From Acholeplasmataceae bacterium (GTDB lineage Bacteria; Bacillota_I; Bacilli_A; Acholeplasmatales; Acholeplasmataceae), in assembly GCA_012515785.1 (NCBI GenBank), contig JAAYXR010000077.1, positions 1 through 35,919 on the forward strand: a DNA stretch of 35,919 nt, given 5' to 3'. The position numbers and the translations under genes are program-made. The notes under the pieces are model-generated. The model did no database searches. It was not told the origin of the DNA and saw only the letters and a program-made list of their open reading frames with translations. Of the stretch, positions 18,573 to 26,642 are shown in pieces. Numbering within the stretch: the stretch's first letter is position 1; the number at the start of each line of letters is the position of its first letter.

Positions 18573-19944
18573 AAAAAGTTTAATTGTTTTATTATTAGTA
18601 TTTTCTTTAATATCTTTATTTGGATGCAAGAAAAATGACAAACCAAAACCACCAGAACCACCAGAGCCACCAATTATTATTGATGAGGATGAAGTTGCTT
18701 GGGGGTTAGTTAAAGATGAAGCTAATTTATGTTTCCAGTTTTTCATGGAAACAACGAATTTTAAAGATGGAAGTTTAGGATACGGCCTAGCGCGTGATCG
18801 GTGGCCAGATAACCAGTATATGGCCAGTATTGCCAGTGTCGGGTTTATGTTAGCCTCACTTCCATATGGGGTTGAAAACAAGTTAATTACTCGTGAGCTA
18901 GCATTTGAGAGAGCCTCAAAAACCATGGACACATTACTTAGACTTAAAAATTACTCAGGTTTTTTCTATCACTGGATGGATATGAGAAATGGGATTGAGT
19001 TAGATGGTAGTGAAGTCTCAGTTATTGACACGGCATTAATGTTAGCTGGAGCCATTGTTGCTGGTGAGTATTTTGGCGGCGAAGTTAAAACGAAAATGCA
19101 ACAAATTTATGACCGAATTGATTGGAATTTCTACGTTAATAAAGATCGCAATATGTTTTATATGGGGTATAAACCAAATGCTGGCGGATTTTCAGGAGCA
19201 TGGGACCACATTAGCGAACAAATGATAATGTATGTTATGGGGGCTGGATCTTCAACTCACCCAATTGACGCGTCATTATATCGAACAGTTAAAAATATCG
19301 CGATGATGAATTACCGCGGCCGCTATAAATCAAAAAATTATGAAACGGAAACGTTTATTTATGTTGGAAATGGCTCTCTTTTCCAACATCAATTCTCACA
19401 TGCATTTATTGACTTTAGAAATATTGTTGACCATCAAGGAACTAATTGGTTTAAAAATGCGACTGAAGCTACTAAAGCTAACTATTATTTTTGCAAAGAC
19501 GAAGCATATAAATATATCGCTTATCAAGATGCTTGGGGAATTTCAGCTGGAGATCACCCGTTTGGTTATAAAGCATTCGGATCACCACCAGCTAAAAACC
19601 ACTCGCATAATGGCACCATTATGCCGTATGCAGCCTTAGCTAGTATCAATTACACACCAGAGTATACCTTTGAAGCGGTAAGACATTTTGATACTTTAGA
19701 AAAGTTAAAAGGCAATTATGGCTATGTCGATGCCTATAACTTAGGACCGGTTGATCCAACGTTCTTTCCACAACTAGCAGAAAGAGCTCCTTGGTATGAT
19801 AATGACGTTTTAGGAATTGACAAAGGAATTACTTTGTTGATGATAGCAAATTACGAAAGTAATTTAATTTGGAACTTATTTATGCAAAATGCAAATGTTC
19901 AAAGAGGATTAGAGATTCTTGAATTCAGACCGGCAACTGAATAA
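18565..19944 (+). CDS. Lipoprotein with glucoamylase-like (PF10091-type) domain, GH144-like; predicted extracellular beta-1,2-glucanase
   Basis: GTG start at 18565 with GGCGGGG upstream; lipobox SLISLFGC; GYGLARDRWPDNQYMASIASVGFMLASLPYGVE, GFFYHWMDMRNG, EVSVIDTALMLAGAIVAGEYF, LFQHQFSHAFIDFRNIVD, YQDAWGISAGDHPFGYKAFG, NGTIMPYAALAS. Confidence 0.85.
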   Translation: MNKKSLIVLLLVFSLISLFGCKKNDKPKPPEPPEPPIIIDEDEVAWGLVKDEANLCFQFFMETTNFKDGSLGYGLARDRWPDNQYMASIASVGFMLASLPYGVENKLITRELAFERASKTMDTLLRLKNYSGFFYHWMDMRNGIELDGSEVSVIDTALMLAGAIVAGEYFGGEVKTKMQQIYDRIDWNFYVNKDRNMFYMGYKPNAGGFSGAWDHISEQMIMYVMGAGSSTHPIDASLYRTVKNIAMMNYRGRYKSKNYETETFIYVGNGSLFQHQFSHAFIDFRNIVDHQGTNWFKNATEATKANYYFCKDEAYKYIAYQDAWGISAGDHPFGYKAFGSPPAKNHSHNGTIMPYAALASINYTPEYTFEAVRHFDTLEKLKGNYGYVDAYNLGPVDPTFFPQLAERAPWYDNDVLGIDKGITLLMIANYESNLIWNLFMQNANVQRGLEILEFRPATE

Positions 19945-19972
19945 AGAACTTTGATAAAATGTTTAAACGGAC

Positions 19973-20001
19973 TTGAAAATGAAAACGTTTTCAAGTATAA
20001 T
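19973..20001 (+). promoter_or_regulatory. Promoter P2: TTGAAA (19973-19978), 17-nt spacer, TATAAT (19996-20001)
   Basis: Same layout as P1, upstream of the 927-aa lipoprotein gene. Confidence 0.87.
19980..19993 (+). promoter_or_regulatory. Operator A copy 2 (TGAAAACGTTTTCA) in the P2 spacer; fits the general cre/LacI-family pattern
   Basis: Perfect 14-bp palindrome. Confidence 0.85.
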
Positions 20002-20014
20002 GGTAGTAGTAGAA

Positions 20015-20030
20015 ATCGAAACGTTTCGAT
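20015..20030 (+). promoter_or_regulatory. Operator B copy 2 (ATCGAAACGTTTCGAT) downstream of P2 -10
   Basis: Perfect 16-bp palindrome. Confidence 0.87.
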
Positions 20031-20054
20031 AGGTTAAAAGGAGGAAAAGAATCT

Positions 20055-22838
20055 ATGAAGAAATTTTTATTAGCGATTTTGATGTTATTTAGTGTCGTCG
20101 CGCTTGTTGCGTGCGAAGACAAACCAAAACCACCAGAGCCACCAGTTGAAACTGATACAGTTAAACCGGTAATTACGGTTCCAGGGGCTGAGGTTGAAAT
20201 TTATGTAGGAGATACGTTTGATCCAATGTTAAACGTTACAGCTCAAGATAACAAAGATGGAAATCTTACTTCAAGTATTACCTATACATCATCTCCAGCA
20301 TTAGATGTTAACACACCAGGAAGATATACAATTACTTACAAAGTTAAGGATAGTGCGGGTAACGAAGGAACTAAACAAGTAGTAGTTATTGTTCAATCAC
20401 GTCCACAAGGACTAGGAATTGGAAACCCTGACTTTGATGAGTGGGATGAAGAAAAAGGTATGCCTGTTGGCTGGACTAATTGGGTAAATAGATCTCAAGA
20501 TGTTGAAGCTACCTTCTCACACGGAGAAAGTATGGCTATCGTTGATGTTACCGCTCAATCAACAGTTAAAGATAATAACTGGTGGGACGTTCAATTCAGA
20601 TGTGAAACAGTTACCTTCCCAGCATTTGAATCTTATACTTTAAGAATTTGGGCATATGCAGAACATCCAAGATATATGATGGTTAACATTCAAGAAGGCG
20701 GATTAGCTCAAAAAGCAATTGATGCTAAATTAATTGAATTAGGAACTGAAGTTCCAACCGAACCAATCGAAATTGATTTCTTCGGTTTACAAGATGCTAA
20801 CAACGCAATGCTTCAATTCAACTTAGGTACATTCCATAAAGTTGCTGATACACATCCAGACAAACAAACAGTTTTAGGAAAAGTGTATTTCATGAAAGTT
20901 GAAGTAGTTAGTGGTCCACCAATTGAAAACCAAGCACCATTATTAACTGGTAGTGATATTTTAGTTGCTATTGGTCAAGACGTTTTATTAAAACAAGGTA
21001 TTAAAGTTAAAGACGATAGAGATAATTTAACTTTAAACGACGTTAAAGTAGAACCTGTTGGTGATCCAATTGATGTTAACAAACCAGGCGTTTATGAGTA
21101 TCGTTATACTGTTAAAGACTCTGGAGGATTAGAAACATCAATTACTAGAAAATTCATTGTTGGTTCATTTGTTATCCCAACTATGGATAAATGGACTTCA
21201 TGGGTTGAAGCTGGAAAAGCTGAACAAGTTGTTACAGCAGCAGCAGGCTCTAAAGAAGCTAAAATTGAAATTACTAAACTAGGAGAAAAAGCATGGCATA
21301 ACCAATTCAAACTAACTGGTTTAATGGGAACTAAAGGAACTTATCGTATTAAGTTTACTGCGTCTGCTAACCCAGCTAGAACGATTGTCTTTGCGTTAGA
21401 ACAAAACTATGGTGTTGGTGTTCCAAGAGCATGGCACAGAGTTGAATTAACTCCAGAAGAACAAGTATTCAAGTTTGATTTAACATTACCAGCTGATGCA
21501 AAAGCTCCAGGTCAATTCCAATTCTTCATGGGTGATGCTAGCCATGATACTGCTTTTGCAGATGGTGTCTTTGTTAAATCACTAATCACTATTAAAGACG
21601 TTGCCGTTAGAGAAGTTCTTCCAGAAGCTGGATTAAAGAATGGAAACTTTGCTGAGTGGGATGATGCAAACGGAGTACCTCTTGGCTGGACTAAATGGGT
21701 TAACGAATCTCAAGATGTTGCGGCAACATACTCTCAAGTTGACGGCAAAGCAGTTATTGATATTACTGCACAATCAATTGTTAAAGATAATAACTGGTGG
21801 GATGTTCAATTAAAATATCCAAACTTAGTTTTCGATGCTTATGAATCATATACCTTAAAGATTTGGGCATATGCTGAAAAAGCTAGATTTATGAGAATTA
21901 ACCTTGATGGCGGCGGCTTACCTGAAAGACCAATTAACGAACTTCAAGTTGAACTTGGAACTACAGTTCCAACTGAACCAATTTCAATTAATTTCTTTGG
22001 TAAAGGTGATGCGGTTAACGCAGCATTAACCTTCCACTTAGGTACCTTCCATAAGGTTGCTGGAGTTCCAGATGAAAAGAAAACTGTATTAGGTAAAGTC
22101 TACTTTGTTAAAGTTGAAATTGTTGAAGGACCTGAATTAGTAAACCAAGCACCAACATTACAAGGTGGCCCAGTTGTTACTGATGTGGGTGTAGAAATTG
22201 ATATTAAGAAGGGTATTAAAGTTCAAGACGATATGGACGTTATGAAATTAGCTGACGTTGTTGCCACTCCTGTCGGAGCAGCGTTAGATATTAATACTCC
22301 AGGCGTTTATGAATATAAATATGTTGCTACTGACTCAGAAGGATTAACTGCAGAATTAGTAAGAAAGATTTATGTCGGCTCATTTGTCGTTCCAACTATG
22401 GACAAATGGACTCAATGGTCTGGTGATGGCGGAACTCAAGTTGTAACTGCACCAGCAGGATCAACTGAAGCTTCAATCGAAATTACAGCACTTGGACCAA
22501 ACGCATGGCACAATCAATTCAAACTTACTAATACAATTGCGACTAAAGGAACATATGTAATTAAGTTTACTATTTCATCAACTGTTGCCAGAACAGCAGT
22601 CTTCGCTCTAGAACAAAACTATGGGGTTGGCGTTCCAAGAGTATGGCACAGACTAGATTTAACACCAACTGAACAAACTTTGGAGTTTGAAATTACTTTA
22701 CCTCAAGATGCAACTTCAGTCGGTCAATTCCAATTCTTCTTCGGAAAAGCTTCAGATGAAGCAGGCTTTGAAGACGGAGTCTTCGTTCTATCAACGATTG
22801 TAATTAAGAATTTCACAGTTACTAAAAAAGTAGCTTAG
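20055..22838 (+). CDS. Surface lipoprotein: Ig-like (DUF5011-type) domain plus two tandem ~400-aa glycan-binding-like modules
   Basis: Lipobox FSVVALVAC; PVITVPGAEVEIYVGDTFDPMLNVTAQDNKDGNLTSSITYTSS Ig-like; long internal duplication (see repeat features). Confidence 0.85.
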   Translation: MKKFLLAILMLFSVVALVACEDKPKPPEPPVETDTVKPVITVPGAEVEIYVGDTFDPMLNVTAQDNKDGNLTSSITYTSSPALDVNTPGRYTITYKVKDSAGNEGTKQVVVIVQSRPQGLGIGNPDFDEWDEEKGMPVGWTNWVNRSQDVEATFSHGESMAIVDVTAQSTVKDNNWWDVQFRCETVTFPAFESYTLRIWAYAEHPRYMMVNIQEGGLAQKAIDAKLIELGTEVPTEPIEIDFFGLQDANNAMLQFNLGTFHKVADTHPDKQTVLGKVYFMKVEVVSGPPIENQAPLLTGSDILVAIGQDVLLKQGIKVKDDRDNLTLNDVKVEPVGDPIDVNKPGVYEYRYTVKDSGGLETSITRKFIVGSFVIPTMDKWTSWVEAGKAEQVVTAAAGSKEAKIEITKLGEKAWHNQFKLTGLMGTKGTYRIKFTASANPARTIVFALEQNYGVGVPRAWHRVELTPEEQVFKFDLTLPADAKAPGQFQFFMGDASHDTAFADGVFVKSLITIKDVAVREVLPEAGLKNGNFAEWDDANGVPLGWTKWVNESQDVAATYSQVDGKAVIDITAQSIVKDNNWWDVQLKYPNLVFDAYESYTLKIWAYAEKARFMRINLDGGGLPERPINELQVELGTTVPTEPISINFFGKGDAVNAALTFHLGTFHKVAGVPDEKKTVLGKVYFVKVEIVEGPELVNQAPTLQGGPVVTDVGVEIDIKKGIKVQDDMDVMKLADVVATPVGAALDINTPGVYEYKYVATDSEGLTAELVRKIYVGSFVVPTMDKWTQWSGDGGTQVVTAPAGSTEASIEITALGPNAWHNQFKLTNTIATKGTYVIKFTISSTVARTAVFALEQNYGVGVPRVWHRLDLTPTEQTLEFEITLPQDATSVGQFQFFFGKASDEAGFEDGVFVLSTIVIKNFTVTKKVA
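20415..21614 (+). repeat. Internal coding repeat unit 1 of the 927-aa lipoprotein (approximate bounds)
   Basis: GNPDFDEWDEEKGMPVGWTNWVNRSQDV ... NNWWDVQF ... GSFVIPTMDKWTSW ... FALEQNYGVGVPRAWHRVEL ... FQFFMGDASHD. Confidence 0.85.
21630..22829 (+). repeat. Internal coding repeat unit 2 of the 927-aa lipoprotein (approximate bounds)
   Basis: GNFAEWDDANGVPLGWTKWVNESQDV ... NNWWDVQL ... GSFVVPTMDKWTQW ... FALEQNYGVGVPRVWHRLDL ... FQFFFGKASDE. Confidence 0.85.
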
Positions 22839-22846
22839 TTTAGCTC

Positions 22847-22881
22847 ATAAAAGGCGCATGCTAACTACATGCGCCTTTTAT
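22847..22881 (+). terminator. Strong intrinsic terminator/attenuator hairpin inside the locus
   Basis: ATAAAAGGCGCATG-CTAACTA-CATGCGCCTTTTAT, 14-bp perfect stem, 7-nt loop. Confidence 0.82.
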
Positions 22882-22895
22882 TTAATTACTTGATA

Positions 22896-24107
22896 ATGAA
22901 ATCGACTGAAATAATTAAAAAAATTGAAAAAACTGCAATTAAGTTCTTTTCAAAATATACTAACTTAAATGAAAACCAAACTGGATATGGTTTAACGATA
23001 GATAGTACCAATAATTTAGATGTTGCTACAATTGCCGGTAGTGGCTTCATGTTATCCAGTTTAATTATAGCTGATAAAAGAGGATATCTTGAAAGAGATG
23101 AAGCAATCAAGATAGCGAGGAATACCCTTAAAAACTTTTATGACAACATTAGTCATTATGAAGGGTTTTTTATCCATTTCGCTAATTTTAAGACTGGCCA
23201 AAGATATAAACTTTGCGAGTATTCAACGGTTGATACGATGATTTTTTTGTGCGGAGCGATTGCAGTTGATAGTTATTTTCAAGATGAAGTAATTAATAAA
23301 TATTTTAAGAAGTTAATTAATCGAATTAATTTTCCAAAATTTGTTCATATAAAAGATGGTAAGCCAACCTTTTATATGGCGTATAACCCCGACCGTCAAG
23401 GTCAATATGTTAGAGGTGAACCAGGATTTATTCATCACTGGTCAATGTTTGCTGAACAATTACCACTATATGTAATCTATGCCGGATTAGGATATGAAAA
23501 TGCCCTTGATGTTTATCACAGTTTTAAGCGCGTTAAAGGTTCGTATAAAGATATTGAATATATTTATACCCCAGGTAATGCATTATTTGTTTATCAATAT
23601 CCACTTACATTTTTAGATTTAGAAAAAATTTGTGATGATGAAGGTATCAACTGGCATGATAACGCTAAAAAAGCAATCTTAGCTCATCAAAGGCTTGCCG
23701 TGGATATTAGTGATATTTATTCATCTTTTAACAAATACGCTTTTGGGTTTACTGCGGGAATGACTAAAACTGGATATCAAGTTTTCCGCGGTTTACCAAA
23801 CATTGAAAATAAATATGCCACCGATGGTACAGTTCATCCGAATGCCATCGTCGGATCACTTAGTATTGCTAATGAGATTACTGTACCGGGAGTCGAATAT
23901 TTATATAACAAACCTAACTTATTCCAAGAATACGGATTTGTTAGTGGTTATAATGAGGATCAAGACTGGGTGGCTAGTTGCTATTTATCAATCGACAAAG
24001 GATTAGAGATGTTAATGGCTAATGCCTACTTATCTAATGATGTTAGAAGGGCATTTATGAACCACGAAATTATTAAAAAAGGACTTAAAGCATTAAAATG
24101 GGAGTAA
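22896..24107 (+). CDS. Cytoplasmic glucoamylase-like (PF10091-type), GH144-like enzyme without signal peptide
   Basis: YGLTIDSTNNLDVATIAGSGFMLSSLI, GFFIHFANFKTGQ, EYSTVDTMIFLCGAIAVDSYF, FVYQYPLTFLDLEKICD, TDGTVHPNAIVGSL mirror the lipoprotein paralogue; the annotated start 22869 falls inside the terminator stem, 22896 is preferred. Confidence 0.8.
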   Translation: MKSTEIIKKIEKTAIKFFSKYTNLNENQTGYGLTIDSTNNLDVATIAGSGFMLSSLIIADKRGYLERDEAIKIARNTLKNFYDNISHYEGFFIHFANFKTGQRYKLCEYSTVDTMIFLCGAIAVDSYFQDEVINKYFKKLINRINFPKFVHIKDGKPTFYMAYNPDRQGQYVRGEPGFIHHWSMFAEQLPLYVIYAGLGYENALDVYHSFKRVKGSYKDIEYIYTPGNALFVYQYPLTFLDLEKICDDEGINWHDNAKKAILAHQRLAVDISDIYSSFNKYAFGFTAGMTKTGYQVFRGLPNIENKYATDGTVHPNAIVGSLSIANEITVPGVEYLYNKPNLFQEYGFVSGYNEDQDWVASCYLSIDKGLEMLMANAYLSNDVRRAFMNHEIIKKGLKALKWE

Positions 24108-25642
24108 TTTATCAAATCTATCCCTTAAGCTTTTTAGATACCAATCAAGATGGTATCGGCGATATTAGGGGGATAATTCAAAAAATTAAATACCTAAAAG
24201 AATTAGGAGCCCAGTATATTTGGATTACTCCGATTTTCAAGTCTCCAATGGAAGATAATGGTTATGATATCAGTGATTATTATAAAATTCACCCAATGTT
24301 TGGTAATATGGATGATTTAAAAGAATTAATTAGTATTGCTAAAGAACACAAAATAAAAATTATTTTAGATTTAGTGTTAAATCATACTAGTACTAAACAC
24401 CATTGGTTTAAAGAAGCTAAAAAAGATATTAATAGTAAATATCACGATTATTACATTTGGAGTAATAATCCACCAAAAATTGATTCGATCTTTGGTGGTT
24501 CGGCTTGGGAATATATTAAGAAGATTGATAAATACTATCTCCATATGTTTTCTATAGGCCAAGCCGATTTAAACTGGAAAAATAAACAGTTAAGAGAAGA
24601 ACTATATCAAATGATTAATTACTATATTGATATGGGGGTTGGTGGCTTTAGATTAGATGTTTTAGATTTAATCGGAAAAGATTTAGAAAATAATAATTTA
24701 TATAATAGCGATTTATTATTAACTTATTTAAAAGAACTAAACGAAAGATGTTTTAAAGGAAAAGATATTTTTACTGTCGGTGAGATGAATTTACCACTTG
24801 AAAGAGCTCACTACCTAAGTAAAAATGAAATATTAACGACAGTATTTCAATTTAACCATATTGCCTTAGATGAAGTAGCGGGTAAAGGCAAATGGGAACT
24901 TAAAAAACTTGAATTAAATGATTTAAAGAAAGTACTAAATCAAATTCAAGAAGTTTATCAAAAAGATGGAATGCCGTCACTATTTTGGTCAAATCACGAC
25001 CAACCGCGAGCCCTTGGTAGGTATTTAAATTTAGACTATCGTTACTACGGACAAACAATGTTATTTATGCTTATGTATTTACAAAAGGGACATATCTTTA
25101 TTTATCAAGGCGAAGAATTTGGTATGTCAGGACTAGGCAAAGTAGGGATCGATAAATATCAAGATATCGAGGCAATCAATTATTACAATATTGCCATTAA
25201 GACTAAACCGGTTGAAGAAGTATTAGAAAGTTTATCAGTTAAAGCCAGAGATCATGCGCGAACACCAATGCAATGGAATGATTCGAAGTATGCTGGTTTT
25301 TCACAAGTTAAACCGTGGATGGATGTTAATCAAAACTACCATGAGGTTAACTTTGAAAAAGACTATTATAGCGAAAAGTCAATTTATAAATTTTTGAAAA
25401 AATTATTAGAAATTAGACAAAATAATTCGGTATTTGATAAAGGTTTATTTAAACCAGTTGATTTAGGAAAACACATCTTTGCCTATGAAAGAGTGTTAGA
25501 AGATAACTATTTAGTAGTGTGCAACTTTAGTGATAAAAACCAACCATTTAATAAAATTAAAGGTGAAATTTTACTAAATAATTATAACGATATAAATGGC
25601 GTATTAAGGCCTTATCAAGCGTTATTAATTAAAAGGAGGTAG
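24098..25642 (+). CDS. GH13 alpha-glucosidase (oligo-1,6-glucosidase / exo-alpha-glucosidase-like), cytoplasmic
   Basis: GH13 signatures IIQKIKYLKELGAQYIWITPIFKSPMEDNGYDISDYYKIHPMFG, DLVLNHTS, GFRLDVLDLIGK, VGEMN, SNHDQPR, ARDHARTPMQWN. Confidence 0.92.
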   Translation: MGVIYQIYPLSFLDTNQDGIGDIRGIIQKIKYLKELGAQYIWITPIFKSPMEDNGYDISDYYKIHPMFGNMDDLKELISIAKEHKIKIILDLVLNHTSTKHHWFKEAKKDINSKYHDYYIWSNNPPKIDSIFGGSAWEYIKKIDKYYLHMFSIGQADLNWKNKQLREELYQMINYYIDMGVGGFRLDVLDLIGKDLENNNLYNSDLLLTYLKELNERCFKGKDIFTVGEMNLPLERAHYLSKNEILTTVFQFNHIALDEVAGKGKWELKKLELNDLKKVLNQIQEVYQKDGMPSLFWSNHDQPRALGRYLNLDYRYYGQTMLFMLMYLQKGHIFIYQGEEFGMSGLGKVGIDKYQDIEAINYYNIAIKTKPVEEVLESLSVKARDHARTPMQWNDSKYAGFSQVKPWMDVNQNYHEVNFEKDYYSEKSIYKFLKKLLEIRQNNSVFDKGLFKPVDLGKHIFAYERVLEDNYLVVCNFSDKNQPFNKIKGEILLNNYNDINGVLRPYQALLIKRR

Positions 25643-25647
25643 TTGTA

Positions 25648-26604
25648 ATGGCTACGATTAAAGATGTTGCAAAACTAGCAGGGGTGTCGATTTCTACGGC
25701 ATCATTAGCATTAAACGATTTACCAAATGTTAGTAAAAAAACTAAAGATAAAGTTTTAAAGGCGGCTGAAGAGTTGGGGTACCACCCTAACTTAAATGCA
25801 AGATCACTAAAAACTAATAAAACCGGAAATATTGGCGTTTTTATTTACGGATTTGGTGGTCCGATATTTTCGGATCTACTTGAAACTATTCATATGGAAC
25901 TATTAAAGGAAGGATTAAATTTAGTAGTATCAACAGGCAAGAGTTCGTCCGAACTTTTAAAAAATAAACAAGTTGATGGAGCGATTATTTTTGACACAAA
26001 AATAACTGATGAAGAAATTATTTCTTTTGCTAGAACTAAACCAGTAATTGTTTTAGATAGAAATTTAGAACATGAAAATGTTTTTTGTTCAGTTGTAAAA
26101 AACAAACAAATGGTTTATGAATTAATTAAACAAATGATTAAAAAAGGATATAAAAAGTTTTCTTATGCCAGCGGACCAAAACGGACTAAAGACAATCAAG
26201 ATAGATATGAAGGATTCTTAAAAGCTTTAGAAGAAGAAAAAATCATACCACACTTACAATTTGTTGGGAACTTCACCATTGAAAGTGGATATGAAATTGG
26301 TGAGTCAATCGCTAAAATTGATGATAAACCAGATTTTATCTTTTGTGCCAATGATGAGATGGCTGTAGGGTTAATTAGAGCGCTAAAAGATAATAAAATT
26401 CAAATTCCTCAACAAATAGCTGTGGCCGGATTTGATGGTATTTATTTGGGTGATTACATCACCCCGAAATTAACTACCATTAAAGTTGATTATTTAAATT
26501 GGGGAGTCTACATTTCTCAAAAAATGATTTTATTAGTTAAAGGCCATGATGTTTATGATATGAAAGAGCCTAAAGCTGAAATTATATATAAAAAGAGTAC
26601 ATAG
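25648..26604 (+). CDS. LacI-family transcriptional regulator
   Basis: MATIKDVAKLAGVSISTASLALNDLPNVSKKTKDKVLKAAEELGYHPNLNARSL; periplasmic-binding-like sensor domain; AGGAGG Shine-Dalgarno. Confidence 0.96.
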   Translation: MATIKDVAKLAGVSISTASLALNDLPNVSKKTKDKVLKAAEELGYHPNLNARSLKTNKTGNIGVFIYGFGGPIFSDLLETIHMELLKEGLNLVVSTGKSSSELLKNKQVDGAIIFDTKITDEEIISFARTKPVIVLDRNLEHENVFCSVVKNKQMVYELIKQMIKKGYKKFSYASGPKRTKDNQDRYEGFLKALEEEKIIPHLQFVGNFTIESGYEIGESIAKIDDKPDFIFCANDEMAVGLIRALKDNKIQIPQQIAVAGFDGIYLGDYITPKLTTIKVDYLNWGVYISQKMILLVKGHDVYDMKEPKAEIIYKKST

Positions 26605-26642
26605 ATTAACTAAATTAGTATAAAAAATAAGGCGGGATTGAT

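Noticed and set aside
18492-18932. Minus-strand 146-aa ORF with GGSGGSGG-like stretch
   Set aside because: The glycine run is the antisense reading of the Pro-rich lipoprotein linker
18565-25642. Reading the locus as starch/maltose utilisation ('glucoamylase' + alpha-amylase family)
   Set aside because: The PF10091 'glucoamylase' label is misleading; with a SOGP-type GH94 and a GH3 beta-glucosidase a beta-1,2-glucan substrate is more coherent
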